Assembly: GCA_002428605.1 (NCBI GenBank)
Contig: DIXH01000092.1
Coordinates: 1 to 25,943, forward strand
Reading direction: 5' to 3'
DNA from: Clostridiaceae bacterium UBA6085
GTDB taxonomy: Bacteria; Bacillota; Clostridia; Clostridiales; Clostridiaceae
Length of the DNA: 25,943 bases
Shown here piece after piece: positions 7,654-16,386 of the stretch (its first letter is position 1; every line of letters begins with the position of its first letter). Below the pieces are notes generated by a model that was not told the origin of the DNA, did no database searches, and saw nothing but the letters and a program-made list of their open reading frames with translations. The translations under genes and the position numbers were made by a program.

Positions 7654-8825
7654 TGATATTTGAGAGCATGAGGATGTCCTTTGAGAACATAATATCGAAC
7701 AAGCTGCGCTCCTTCCTGACGATGCTCGGCATAGTCATAGGTGTAGCTGCGATAATCGCCCTCATCACCATAGTCCAGGGAGCGACCAGCAGCATAACAG
7801 ACCAGGTAACGAGCCTCGGAGTGAACAAGGTGACGGTTAACGCCATGGGAACAGCTGTAAAGCAGGGCCTTGACGATGAGGATGTGGGAAGGATAGCATC
7901 ACTTCCAAACATATCCGGGGTGTCCCCCACTGTTTCCAGGAGAATGAGCGTAGCATATGACGGCACAATACTCGATGATGTGACCGTTCAGGGAAACAAT
8001 GAGGTGTATTTCAGGAATGACGATGGCCTGCTGAAATCAGGCAGGGCAATCAACATACTGGACCTTGACTCAGCAAGCCAGGTGGCAGTCGTCGGCTCAG
8101 ACATCACAAATGAGCTTTTCTACGGCAAGGATCCCATAGGACAGGAGCTCCTCATTGGAGGCAGGACCTACCTTATAATCGGTACACTGTCACCGTCAAG
8201 CGCCTTCGGGGCAAGCTCAGTCAACTCATCGGTCATCATTCCGTACACTACGGCAATGAGGTCAATGGGTATAAGGAACATAACGAGCCTCGATGCTTTC
8301 CTTATAGATACCGTAAAGGCAGACGAGACTGTCGTGGAGATCGAAGGTGTGCTTGATGCAGCCTTCAACTACAAGGAAAATGCGTTCAGCGTCTTCAACA
8401 TGGGCGACATGATAAGCTCGTTCGAAAGCATAACAGGCATGATGACCCTGCTTCTCGCAGGCATAGCTGCCATATCACTTGTGGTGGGCGGCATAGGTAT
8501 CATGAACATGATGCTTGTCTCCGTGACTGAAAGAAGGACAGAGATAGGCCTCAGGAAAGCCCTTGGAGCCACTCCCCTCACGATACAGGCACAGTTCATA
8601 ATAGAGTCCATATTCCTGTCACTTATAGGAGGAGCTGCAGGCCTTGGTGTCGGAGCACTTATAGCATACCTTGCCGCCGGATTCATCGGCACGGGATTCA
8701 CAATAGCTCCGACTACCGTATATATCGCTCTCGGATTCTCCGCAGCAGTCGGCATACTTTTCGGCTTCATGCCCGCAAGGAAAGCGAGCAGGCTGAATCC
8801 TATAGATGCTCTCAGGAGCCTGTGA
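7653..8825 (+). CDS. ABC transporter permease, MacB/FtsX family
   Basis: This 390-residue permease has the MacB topology: one N-terminal helix (about 20-42, after ENIISNKLRSFLTMLGIVIGV), an extracytoplasmic domain of some 220 residues, and three C-terminal helices (about 264-290, 316-345 and 349-378). The cytoplasmic loop VTERRTEIGLRKALGA is the family hallmark, and the end RKASRLNPIDALRSL is typical. Such pumps act by mechanotransmission and export peptides, antibiotics or lipids; the substrate here is unknown. It overlaps the ATPase gene by one base, and a 21-bp gap precedes the regulator gene. Confidence 0.93.
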   Translation: MIFESMRMSFENIISNKLRSFLTMLGIVIGVAAIIALITIVQGATSSITDQVTSLGVNKVTVNAMGTAVKQGLDDEDVGRIASLPNISGVSPTVSRRMSVAYDGTILDDVTVQGNNEVYFRNDDGLLKSGRAINILDLDSASQVAVVGSDITNELFYGKDPIGQELLIGGRTYLIIGTLSPSSAFGASSVNSSVIIPYTTAMRSMGIRNITSLDAFLIDTVKADETVVEIEGVLDAAFNYKENAFSVFNMGDMISSFESITGMMTLLLAGIAAISLVVGGIGIMNMMLVSVTERRTEIGLRKALGATPLTIQAQFIIESIFLSLIGGAAGLGVGALIAYLAAGFIGTGFTIAPTTVYIALGFSAAVGILFGFMPARKASRLNPIDALRSL

Positions 8826-8846
8826 TAATAAAGGACTGATTTAAAA

Positions 8847-9521
8847 ATGGTCAACATACTTGTAGCCGAGGACAATGTGAACATAAGGAAGCTCATTGCC
8901 ACATACCTTGAAGCCGAAGGCTACAGGGTACTTGAAGCAGCCGATGGCATTGAAGCGCTTGATGTCTGCGACAGGGAGTCCATTGACCTTCTTGTGGCAG
9001 ATATAATGATGCCGGGAATGGATGGGTACGAGCTGGTAAGGAGCCTCAGGGACAGCGGCTACACCCTTCCGGTCCTCATGGTCACGGCGAAGGACGAGTT
9101 CGACGACAAGAGGCAGGGCTTCGAATCAGGCACGGATGACTACATGGTGAAGCCCGTGGACCTGGACGAGATGCTGCTCAGGGTATCGGCACTCCTGAGG
9201 CGGGCAAGGATCTCAACCGAAAAGAAGATAACAATAGGCGGTGTCACTGCTGACAGTGAGACCCTTACCGTATCAGGCAGCGGAAGGCAGGTTACGCTGC
9301 CCCTCAAGGAATTCATGCTCCTATTCAAGCTCATGAGCTATCCCGGCAGGATATTCACAAGGCAGGACCTGATGGAGAAGATCTGGGGGCTCGACAACGA
9401 CACCGAGGAACGAACGGTAGACGTGCACATCAAGAGGCTGAGGGAAAAATTCGAGGAGACCCCTGAATTCACCATCGTGACAGTAAGGGGCCTGGGGTAC
9501 AAGCTGGTGAAGAACGTATGA
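8847..9521 (+). CDS. OmpR-family response regulator
   Basis: This 224-residue regulator has a receiver domain with the acidic pair in AEDN (E8, D9), phospho-acceptor D52 (VADIMMPGMDG), T80 and K102 (VKPVDL), then a winged-helix DNA-binding domain (about 125-222; LPLKEFMLLFKLMSYPGRIFTRQDLMEKIWG, RTVDVHIKRLREK, TVRGLGYKL). It probably binds the tandem AGTTCAT boxes before the operon. The Shine-Dalgarno is weak (AAGG, 12 bases upstream). It overlaps the kinase by four bases (ATGA). Confidence 0.95.
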   Translation: MVNILVAEDNVNIRKLIATYLEAEGYRVLEAADGIEALDVCDRESIDLLVADIMMPGMDGYELVRSLRDSGYTLPVLMVTAKDEFDDKRQGFESGTDDYMVKPVDLDEMLLRVSALLRRARISTEKKITIGGVTADSETLTVSGSGRQVTLPLKEFMLLFKLMSYPGRIFTRQDLMEKIWGLDNDTEERTVDVHIKRLREKFEETPEFTIVTVRGLGYKLVKNV

Positions 9522-10585
9522 GGAAAATATTCAGGTTCAAGTCGATATACACCAAATTCACCCTTCTATTCCTGTTCGTATGGTGGCTCCTCAATTCCAT
9601 CACATTCGCAGTCATCGCAATGTTCATGAGAAGGACTACCTTCAATGACATGACGAAGGTCCTGCCGGTGCAGTTCCAGGAATTCAGGGAGCTTCATTCC
9701 AGGATGAACATAGTCTTCCTCATAAGCGTTCTGATAGGCTCAGGTATCATACTTCTTGCAGTAAAGAGCATAGTAAGGCCGATACTCAGGCTTTCCGACG
9801 CATCCAAGGAGGTCGCTTCCGGTAATTTCGACATACAGGTGAAGGTGGAGAGCGTGGACGAAATCGGCAAGCTTACCGAAGACTTCAACCTTATGGTAAG
9901 GGAGCTTAAGGACATCGAACGGTTGAGGACAGATTTCGTATCCAACGTATCCCACGAATTCAGGACACCGATAACCTCCATAAGAGGCTATGCGAAGCTT
10001 ATAAGGAACAGGGACCTCAGCAAAGACAGGCATGACGAGTATACTGACATCATAATCAGTGAAAGCGACAGGCTGTCCCAGCTTTCATCTAACCTCCTGA
10101 AGCTTTCCAGCCTTGATTCAAAGTCCATACCCTCACAGAAGACGGTGTTCTCACTGGACGAGGAGATAAGGAAGGTCATACTCCTGCTTGAGCCTGAATG
10201 GTCAAGGAAGGAGCTCGACCTTGATGTGGACCTTGATGACATTGAAATAACCGGAGACCGCCACCTGCTGTACGAGGTCTGGCTGAACCTTATTCAGAAT
10301 GCGGTCAAGTTCTCTGAAAAGGAAGGCAGGTTATCAATAATCCTTAAAAAAGACAATGGAAAGGTCATGTTCAAGACTGTCAATACCGGTCCTGCCCTGA
10401 ATGAAGAAGAGCTTGAGAGGATATTCGAGCGCTTCTACAAGGGCGACAGCTCCCGCTCCACAGAGGGCAGCGGACTGGGCCTTGCAATAGTAAGGAAGAT
10501 ACTTGATACCCATAACGGCAGCATCACAGCAGACAGCAGGGATGGTTCAGTCACTTTCACAGTGGAGCTTGAGGAGTGCCTATGA
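9518..10585 (+). CDS. Membrane sensor histidine kinase with short extracytoplasmic loop
   Basis: This 355-residue kinase partners the preceding regulator. TM1 spans about 14-37 and TM2 about 64-83, leaving an external loop of only ~26 residues. A HAMP domain (84-136) precedes the HisKA domain, with H146 in NVSHEFRTPITSIRGY. The ATPase domain has NLIQNAVKFSE and GSGLGLAIVRKIL. The tiny loop suggests that it senses within the membrane or through the adjacent transporter, as BceS-type kinases do; unlike typical BceS proteins it keeps a clear HAMP domain. The stop codon lies inside the stem of the following terminator. Confidence 0.93.
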   Translation: MRKIFRFKSIYTKFTLLFLFVWWLLNSITFAVIAMFMRRTTFNDMTKVLPVQFQEFRELHSRMNIVFLISVLIGSGIILLAVKSIVRPILRLSDASKEVASGNFDIQVKVESVDEIGKLTEDFNLMVRELKDIERLRTDFVSNVSHEFRTPITSIRGYAKLIRNRDLSKDRHDEYTDIIISESDRLSQLSSNLLKLSSLDSKSIPSQKTVFSLDEEIRKVILLLEPEWSRKELDLDVDLDDIEITGDRHLLYEVWLNLIQNAVKFSEKEGRLSIILKKDNGKVMFKTVNTGPALNEEELERIFERFYKGDSSRSTEGSGLGLAIVRKILDTHNGSITADSRDGSVTFTVELEECL

Positions 10586-10629
10586 AAGAAGCCGGGAAAA
10601 GTCACAAAGACTTTCCCCGGCTTCTTTCA
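10583..10629. terminator. Bidirectional terminator between convergent operons
   Basis: Two 21-base arms (10583-10603 and 10609-10629) pair with one mismatch around a 5-base loop. The left arm begins with the kinase stop codon TGA. The outer stem is A/T-rich (GAAAGAAG/CTTCTTTC), giving U-rich ends both ways. It lies 7 bp before the stop of the convergent reductase. Confidence 0.85.
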
Positions 10630-10636
10630 TTTACCA

Positions 10637-12679
10637 TCAGATCATTCTCGCCGCATCGTATGCATCCCACACTGCCTTCATGACATTTTCAGGCTTCACC
10701 GCATCCCCTATGATATGGACGTTGTCTGCCCTGATCTCCTCATAAAGGCTGTTGTCGCTTGAATACCCGACCGAGACTATGACATGGTCTGCCTTTACCT
10801 GAGAAGGTACAGGCAGACCCGAAGGTCCTGCCGCAAACATCAGCTTCGCCCTGTTGTTTATGTTCGGGTAGTTCCTGACTGTAGTGACCACATCAGCAAT
10901 ACCGTTCTCATACTTTGTCACGACGGTTGACTTCATGACGTTTACCTTGTAATAGTCGATCATCTCCATAAGCATGTTGTAGTTGGCTGCTGAAAGCCCG
11001 AAGGAATTCAGTATGGTGTCCTGAGCCTCCACCACAGTGACCTTCTTGCCTTTCTTTCCCAGGTCGCAGGCTATCTCTATACCGGTCAGTCCTCCGCCTA
11101 CTATAAGGACATTCTCCCCTTCAATGTTCCCGTTCAGGAGCGTATCTATCGTGTATGTCACGTTCTTCTTGTCGAAGCCCGGAGTATCCAGCTTCTTCTC
11201 CACAGCACCTGTGGCTACGAAGATCTCATCATAGTCCGAAGCCTTAATGAGGTCACTGTCTGCTGCAGTATTCAGCCTGACATTTACCCCTGTATCCTTA
11301 ACCTGCTTCTCGTACCAGGTTAGTAGCCTCCTGTCGTCTTCCTTGTAGTCAAAGGCTGATGCAGGTATGAACTGTCCTCCAAGCCTTCCTGTCTTCTCAT
11401 AAAGGTCGACGTCATGACCTCTCAGCGCACATACCCTAGCCGCCTCCATTCCTCCGATCCCGCCTCCGACAACAAGTACCTTCTTTACCTTGTCAGCCTT
11501 TCCGATGCCATAGGTGAGCTCCCTGCCGCAGGCCGGGTTCACTGCGCAGGAGATGTCCTTCATCTGGAATATCCTCGAGAGGCATCCGTTATGGCAGCCT
11601 ATGCAGGGCCTGATGTCAGACTCCTCTCCTGCAAGAAATTTGTTCGCCATGTACGGGTCAGCAAGAAGAGGCCTTCCCATCCCCATCATGTCTATTCCGC
11701 CTGAGGCGATCTCCTTGTCCGCAAGAGCTGGATCGTCGAACTTTCCAGCGCAGATCACAGGTATGGAAACATGCTTCTTAATGAACTTGACGTCCTCCAG
11801 GTTGCAGGCCTTTGGCATGTATACAGGAGGATGAGGCCAGTACCAGCTGTCATAGGAGCCGTTGTCGCAGTTAAGTGCGTCATACCCTGCTTCTGCAAGC
11901 ATGTTCGCGACCACTATGCTCTCCTCATAGTCCCTTCCGAACTCAGTGAACGTCTCTCCAGGCAAAGCCCCCCTGTTGAACCCCTTCATATAGCTCTTTA
12001 CGCTGTACCTTACGGTAACCGGGAAATCGCTCCCGCATCTGGCCTTTATCGCCTTCACTATCTCAGTTGGAAACCTCAGCCTGTTCTCAAGGCTTCCGCC
12101 GTACTCATCAGTCCTGTGGTTGGTATTCTCCATTGTGAACTGGTCCAGAAGATACCCTTCATGTACAGCATGGACCTCAACTCCGTCTATTCCCGCCATC
12201 TTGTTTGCAAGGGCGGCATTCGCGAACATCTCGATGTAATCCCTGATTTCAGCTACGGTCATTTCCCTGTTGTTGTGCGTCGGATCCCATACGTTAGGAA
12301 GCTCGCTTGGAGCAGGGTCAGTATGGTGCATGCTTGACCTTCCGGAAAGAGCTGTGATCTGGACTATTACCTTGGATCCGTACTTGTGGATGCCGTCCGC
12401 AAGGTATTTCTGCTGCTCGATATATTTGTAGAAGCCTTCGCCCTGGTCTCCGGGACCATGGCCCTTTGGCAGCCACGCTACGGGAAGAAGTCCGGTTATG
12501 ATGAGCCCGGTACCACCCTTTGCACGTTCAATGTAGTAGTCAGCGCCATCCTTTGTATATGCTCCGTTTGGTCCCATTAGCCTTGGAGAAAAGACTCCCA
12601 TGGGCATCATGGCTATGCGGTTCTTAACCTCCATGGAGCCGATCTTCACAGGAGAAAACAATGCTGGATACTTTGACAT
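10637..12679 (-). CDS. NADH:flavin oxidoreductase, 2,4-dienoyl-CoA reductase-type (FMN, 4Fe-4S, FAD)
   Basis: This 680-residue cytoplasmic enzyme belongs to the FadH/trimethylamine dehydrogenase group. An N-terminal old-yellow-enzyme TIM barrel binds FMN (SPVKIGSMEVKNRIAMMPM; VHAVHEGYLLDQF near 170; RTDEYGGSLENR). Four cysteines, C359, C362, C366 and C378, in CIGCHNGCLSRIF...CAVNP hold a 4Fe-4S cluster. The C-terminal half has an FAD loop VLVVGGGIGGMEAARV (about 402-417) and an NAD(P)H loop VLIVGGGLTGIEIACDLG. It likely reduces an enone or enoyl-CoA with NADH; the substrate is unknown. The frame extends to 12868, but that extension covers the promoter; ATG 12679 follows GAGAGGCG and fits the family start. 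It is a single-gene unit. Confidence 0.92.
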   Translation of the reverse strand: MSKYPALFSPVKIGSMEVKNRIAMMPMGVFSPRLMGPNGAYTKDGADYYIERAKGGTGLIITGLLPVAWLPKGHGPGDQGEGFYKYIEQQKYLADGIHKYGSKVIVQITALSGRSSMHHTDPAPSELPNVWDPTHNNREMTVAEIRDYIEMFANAALANKMAGIDGVEVHAVHEGYLLDQFTMENTNHRTDEYGGSLENRLRFPTEIVKAIKARCGSDFPVTVRYSVKSYMKGFNRGALPGETFTEFGRDYEESIVVANMLAEAGYDALNCDNGSYDSWYWPHPPVYMPKACNLEDVKFIKKHVSIPVICAGKFDDPALADKEIASGGIDMMGMGRPLLADPYMANKFLAGEESDIRPCIGCHNGCLSRIFQMKDISCAVNPACGRELTYGIGKADKVKKVLVVGGGIGGMEAARVCALRGHDVDLYEKTGRLGGQFIPASAFDYKEDDRRLLTWYEKQVKDTGVNVRLNTAADSDLIKASDYDEIFVATGAVEKKLDTPGFDKKNVTYTIDTLLNGNIEGENVLIVGGGLTGIEIACDLGKKGKKVTVVEAQDTILNSFGLSAANYNMLMEMIDYYKVNVMKSTVVTKYENGIADVVTTVRNYPNINNRAKLMFAAGPSGLPVPSQVKADHVIVSVGYSSDNSLYEEIRADNVHIIGDAVKPENVMKAVWDAYDAARMI

Positions 12680-12748
12680 GGTTTCGCCTCTCTTCATATT
12701 ATTTTCCATCAGACCATTTCGTCGAACTGGTTTGATGAATCCATATAA

Positions 12749-12777
12749 AGTATACTGCAGCGTGTAAAGGTATTCAA
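12749..12777 (-). promoter_or_regulatory. Promoter of the flavin oxidoreductase
   Basis: On the minus strand TTGAAT (12772-12777) and TATACT (12749-12754) are separated by 17 bp. The predicted start is near 12742, giving a leader of about 60 bases. This contradicts translation from the upstream ATG at 12868. Confidence 0.65.
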
Positions 12778-12781
12778 TAAT

Positions 12782-12799
12782 CTGATAAATATTTATCAA
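12782..12799. promoter_or_regulatory. Perfect palindrome, Rex-like operator candidate
   Basis: TGATAAATATTTATCA (12783-12798) is a perfect 16-bp palindrome, four bases upstream of the -35 box. On the minus strand the 18-mer TTGATAAATATTTATCAG matches the redox repressor Rex consensus (TTGTTAA-N4-TTAACAA) except at three positions. NADH sensing would suit an NADH-dependent reductase, but FNR-like or other regulators cannot be excluded. Confidence 0.45.
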
Positions 12800-12880
12800 T
12801 ATTGAGTTATTTTCTGGATCCACATCATTAATTAAGATTTTCACATGCCTAAACCTCATTTTGCGCAATCAGACCCAAGC

Positions 12881-12927
12881 GAAAAATCAAGAAGCCATGG
12901 CTTGAGGACTTCCTCCCGCCATGGCTT
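12881..12927 (-). terminator. Terminator of azlCD
   Basis: The 10-bp arms AAGCCATGGC (12892-12901) and GCCATGGCTT (12918-12927) enclose a further GAGGA/TCCTC pairing. Read on the minus strand, the hairpin is followed by a U-rich stretch (TTCTTGATTTTTC). It lies 38 bp past the azlD stop. Confidence 0.75.
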
Positions 12928-12964
12928 TTGAATTGAGTATCCTATCAGCCGGATACTCCATACT

Positions 12965-13306
12965 TTATCTCACGAATACAACCTGGACCAGGAACATGTA
13001 CAATACAGTCCCTCCAGCCATGCTTAGAAGGACATTCCTCTTCCATACATGGAGAATTGCAACCAGAGCTGCTGATACAAGCTCAGGGACGAATGATCCA
13101 AATGTACCGAACTCTATCCCCTTAAGGCAATAAACTACAAGAGTGGCTATTATAGCAGGTGGAAGTATCTTGCCAAGGTAGTCTATTGATTTAGGCATTT
13201 CCTTGTGCCGTCCGAAGAGTATGAAGGGAAGCGCCCTCACCGCAACGGTAAGTGCTCCTGTAACCGCTATGATCGCAATTGACTCACTGAATCCTATCGT
13301 CATCAC
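12965..13306 (-). CDS. azlD: AzlD-type branched-chain amino acid transport subunit
   Basis: This 113-residue membrane protein has about four helices and the AzlD-typical segments VRALPFILFG, YLGKILPPAIIATLVVYCLKG and a hydrophobic C terminus. It acts with AzlC to export branched-chain amino acids, as known for Bacillus azlCD and E. coli YgaZH. The start may be GTG 13306 or ATG 13303; both overlap the azlC stop, and GGAGGGGGC lies just upstream, inside azlC. Last gene of its operon. Confidence 0.88.
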   Translation of the reverse strand: MMTIGFSESIAIIAVTGALTVAVRALPFILFGRHKEMPKSIDYLGKILPPAIIATLVVYCLKGIEFGTFGSFVPELVSAALVAILHVWKRNVLLSMAGGTVLYMFLVQVVFVR

Positions 13307-13998
13307 TTTGCCCCCTCCATCGCATGAATTACCTTCTTCTTTCCTGCCATGAGCATGAATACCGTGGCAATGAGGCTTGGCAGGATGAACCTGTCAGGTC
13401 CGAGGACCACAAGGAATAAGACTGAGGAAATCAACCCTGCTATCGCCGGAAAATGGGACTTGTAGCCCATCCACTGCTCTATGAATATGACAGTGAATAA
13501 AGCGGTCATTGAAAAGTCAATTCCGGTGAAGTCAAAGGGTATCAGCTGACCGGCTATCGCGCCGATCACGCTGCCAGTTACCCAGTAGGACTGGTTAAGC
13601 GCTGAAATAAGGAAGGACGCCTTCTTCTCATCCACTCCCTCAGGGACATCGAGGGCGCAGAGCAGAGAATATGTCTCATCAGTAAGCGAGAATATCATAT
13701 AGAAATACTTCCTGCCCATCCTCTTGAACTTGTCTACGAAGGATATCCCATAGAAAAGGTGCCTGCTGTTGATGAGGAGCGTCATGGCTGCAACCACACC
13801 AAGAGGAGTTCCTTCCCTTAGGAACGATACCAGTACGAACTGCATTGAGCCTGCATATACAGTGAGGCTTATGAAGAACGCCCAGATAACACCATATCCA
13901 GCCTGCTGCAGGAGTATCCCGAAGGCCATGCCCAGGAAAATATATCCAAGAAGCACCGGCACTGATTGTAAAAACGAGTATTTCAAGGTCTTTTCCAA
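13303..13998 (-). CDS. azlC: AzlC-type branched-chain amino acid exporter
   Basis: AzlC is the large subunit of the AzlCD exporter. It is hydrophobic throughout and shows the family stretch GMAFGILLQQAGYGVIWAFFISLTVYAGSMQFVLVSFL, then LLINSRHLFYGISF and SLTDETYSLL. The open frame starts at 14034, but that ATG lies inside an extended -10 promoter element (TGGTAAAAT). I place the start at a TTG (13998), six bases after GGGAGAG, giving 231 residues. The nearby ilvE is also in branched-chain amino acid metabolism but belongs to a separate unit. Confidence 0.87.
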   Translation of the reverse strand: MEKTLKYSFLQSVPVLLGYIFLGMAFGILLQQAGYGVIWAFFISLTVYAGSMQFVLVSFLREGTPLGVVAAMTLLINSRHLFYGISFVDKFKRMGRKYFYMIFSLTDETYSLLCALDVPEGVDEKKASFLISALNQSYWVTGSVIGAIAGQLIPFDFTGIDFSMTALFTVIFIEQWMGYKSHFPAIAGLISSVLFLVVLGPDRFILPSLIATVFMLMAGKKKVIHAMEGAK

Positions 13999-14032
13999 TA
14001 ATATCTCTCCCATCAAAAAAGCTATAGAAACC

Positions 14033-14041
14033 ATTTTACCA
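14033..14041 (-). promoter_or_regulatory. Extended -10 of azlCD
   Basis: On the minus strand TGGTAAAAT (TG-N-TAAAAT) lies about 35 bp before the proposed TTG start. The -35 is weak (TTCAAA or GTTCAA, 15-16 bp upstream). Confidence 0.45.
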
Positions 14042-14189
14042 CAAAATCACCATTTTGAACGATGAAACTGCATATTCATGCAACCAACTGATAATAAGGC
14101 GCATTCCCTTCCAGACTCCACCTCTGGTATTCAATTTGAATAATTTCAAAAAAACTGTGAGATCCCAACGAATAACAAAGCCTGTAATG

Positions 14190-14195
14190 TATAAT
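14190..14195 (+). promoter_or_regulatory. Candidate -10 of the DUF2079 gene
   Basis: A perfect TATAAT lies 48 bp before the chosen ATG, preceded by TG but with no recognisable -35. I see nothing else in the region between azlC and this gene except this element and the divergent azlC promoter. Confidence 0.4.
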
Positions 14196-14243
14196 AACAA
14201 TATGCATATGCCAATTTCCTTGCATAAGACGAAAGGGCCTCAT

Positions 14244-16298
14244 ATGGATATATTTGAATCACTCAAAAAATCACTTTCCACTGCAAATCAGATTGTTATG
14301 ACCATAATCGCATCATGGCTTCTTGCAAGCACCCTGATGAACTGGATATACAGGGATACTCCATCATATTTTTCCGTAAACCATGCCGGATTGGAGGGTC
14401 TGCTGCCTTTGGTACTCTCCTGGATCGCTTTCACAGGATTATTTCTGATGATAATAAACAGGGCATCTAAAACAGCTTATGGCAATGACCTGGCAGGCCG
14501 ACTGCTTTTCCTGTCATGGATCGCATTCTCAGCTTCTGTGATGCTTCGCATGAAATTCACGATGCCCGCAGCTACTCTATTGATCCTCAACCTGACGTCC
14601 CTCATATTGGCAAGGGACATATTCTTCTCAGCCTGGAAAGCAAGATGGCTTCCGGATATCCTGCTGAGCATATCAGGCCTTGGCATGGTCTCCTTCAATC
14701 TTTATGCTATTCCCTGGTTGGACCTGAGAAGCAAGTTGTTCGCAGTGTCTGATGCTGAGGCGATCGTCCCATTTCTCCTTGTGTACATCGTCCTCATAAT
14801 CGCGCTATTTATGGTATTCAACAGTAAATCAGCTTCCTTTGATAATGACCGCGCAGCATTTGCGGTCGCAATAATAGCCATGCTCATCCAGATCTTCCTC
14901 AGTGGACGCATACTGTATGCCAGGTACGAGACACTGTCCACACCGACCTATGACTTCAACCTCTTCGCCCAGATGTTCCACAGCATGGCTGAAAAGCTCC
15001 AGCCGCTAACAACCCTGGAGAGGAACATGACGCTGTCACACTTTCGTATCCACCTGTCACCGGTATACTATCTGATGCTTCCGTTCTTCATGATAATAAG
15101 GACTCCGGCCACCCTGAACGTCCTTCAGGCGGTCATAGTCGGGTCGGGAATGATACCCATGATCCTCATAGCCAGGCATTTCAGGCTTGCAGCCAAGGTT
15201 CAGATAACCTTCTCCATGATCTACCTGTTCTCTGCAGCCCTTATTACATCAGGTTTCTATGACCTGCACGAGAACTGTTTCCTTGTACCCTTCCTTCTCT
15301 GGCTCATATTATCCATAGAGAAGAAGAGCGATCCCGGAATGATCATTTTCACTCTCCTTACACTTTCAGTCAAGGAGGATGCAGCACTATACATTTGGGC
15401 TCTTTCTGCCTTCATCATCCTTGACAGGAAGATGTTAAAGCAGGGACTGGCAATGTTCTTCGCTTCCGGTGCATATTTCATCGGTGCGATCAGGTATCTT
15501 AATAATTTCGGGGAAGGGGCGATGACCGGACGGTTCGAGGGCCTCATTGCAATACCCAAATGGTCGCTTTTAGCCGTTCCCTATGCAGTTCTCAGGAATC
15601 CCGGCTTCATACTTTCAAAGGTATTAGCGGAAGAAAAGCTTGGCTACATCATCCAGATGATGTCTCCACTCGCATTCATGCCGCTCCTTTCAAGAAAGCT
15701 GACAAGGCTGATACTCCTTGTTCCATTTATCCTCATGAACCTCATGGTGGATTACAGGTACCAGTATGACATGAGGTTCCAGTACAATTATGGCTCCTAT
15801 GTGCTCCTTCTGTACATGGCGTTACTGTTCATCAAGGACCATGCTGATTCAACCGGTGCATCAGAGGAGTCTTCCGGCAGGACCTTTCCCATCCACAAGC
15901 GAGCCATAAGCATCCTTGTGGCAATTGCAGTATCCTCAGGCATACTCATATCCTCGCTTCACCTTGGATACTATGAGCACTACCCCAGGATGCTTGAAGC
16001 CAATTCTGATACACTGACCTCGATGAAGCAGGCAATGGACAAGATCCCTGATGAAAGCTCAGTACTTGCCACATGCTACCTCACAGGATACCTCTCAGAC
16101 CGCGATACGCTCTATGACCTTGACTATAACCTTGTTGATGGCTCATACTTCCGGGCTGACTACATAGTCATCGACCTTAGGCCTGCATACATGGGTGACC
16201 ATGAGGCATTGGTTCCCAAGTTCATTTCTGACGGATATGAGCTGGTGACAATGAATGAAGATGAGATACTCATAATGAAGCTGCCAGGGGCTCCCTGA
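14244..16298 (+). CDS. DUF2079 polytopic membrane protein (possible GT-C-type glycosyltransferase)
   Basis: This is a 684-residue membrane protein with about a dozen hydrophobic helices. The DUF2079 core is recognisable: TPTYDFNLFAQMFHSMAE, LSHFRIHLSPVYYLMLPFFMI, TLNVLQAVIVGSGMIPMILIARHF and SGFYDLHENCFLVPFLLW, then SVKEDAALYIW. Conserved acidic and His residues in external loops, with C-terminal TM and soluble parts, resemble GT-C glycosyltransferases that use lipid-linked sugars, but no activity is established for the family. The frame extends to 14055; I chose ATG 14244 because AAAGGG precedes it at six bases, because TATAAT at 14190 lies upstream, and because the 63-residue extension is polar and unlike the family. 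No sugar genes adjoin it. Confidence 0.8.
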   Translation: MDIFESLKKSLSTANQIVMTIIASWLLASTLMNWIYRDTPSYFSVNHAGLEGLLPLVLSWIAFTGLFLMIINRASKTAYGNDLAGRLLFLSWIAFSASVMLRMKFTMPAATLLILNLTSLILARDIFFSAWKARWLPDILLSISGLGMVSFNLYAIPWLDLRSKLFAVSDAEAIVPFLLVYIVLIIALFMVFNSKSASFDNDRAAFAVAIIAMLIQIFLSGRILYARYETLSTPTYDFNLFAQMFHSMAEKLQPLTTLERNMTLSHFRIHLSPVYYLMLPFFMIIRTPATLNVLQAVIVGSGMIPMILIARHFRLAAKVQITFSMIYLFSAALITSGFYDLHENCFLVPFLLWLILSIEKKSDPGMIIFTLLTLSVKEDAALYIWALSAFIILDRKMLKQGLAMFFASGAYFIGAIRYLNNFGEGAMTGRFEGLIAIPKWSLLAVPYAVLRNPGFILSKVLAEEKLGYIIQMMSPLAFMPLLSRKLTRLILLVPFILMNLMVDYRYQYDMRFQYNYGSYVLLLYMALLFIKDHADSTGASEESSGRTFPIHKRAISILVAIAVSSGILISSLHLGYYEHYPRMLEANSDTLTSMKQAMDKIPDESSVLATCYLTGYLSDRDTLYDLDYNLVDGSYFRADYIVIDLRPAYMGDHEALVPKFISDGYELVTMNEDEILIMKLPGAP

Positions 16299-16335
16299 TT
16301 GCCTGCAAAAAAAAATACTTCACTGAAAATTGAAA

Positions 16336-16376
16336 CACCCCCTCAAACCATGGATACCTCCATGATTGAGGGGGTG
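16336..16376. terminator. Terminator between DUF2079 gene and ilvE
   Basis: An imperfect hairpin (CACCCCCTCAA...TTGAGGGGGTG with an inner CCATGGA/TCCATG stem) lies between convergent genes, 10 bp past the ilvE stop. On the minus strand it is followed by TTTCAATTTTC. It probably also stops the plus-strand transcript, though less efficiently. Confidence 0.75.
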
Positions 16377-16386
16377 AATTACTTCG

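Noticed and set aside
12680..12868. N-terminal extension of the flavin oxidoreductase to ATG 12868
   Set aside because: The 63 extra residues overlap a promoter (TTGAAT-N17-TATACT) and the Rex-like palindrome, and the family starts at MSKYPALFSPVKIG.
14055..14243. N-terminal extension of the DUF2079 protein
   Set aside because: Polar and low-complexity, no ribosome site at 14055, and TATAAT at 14190 lies inside it.
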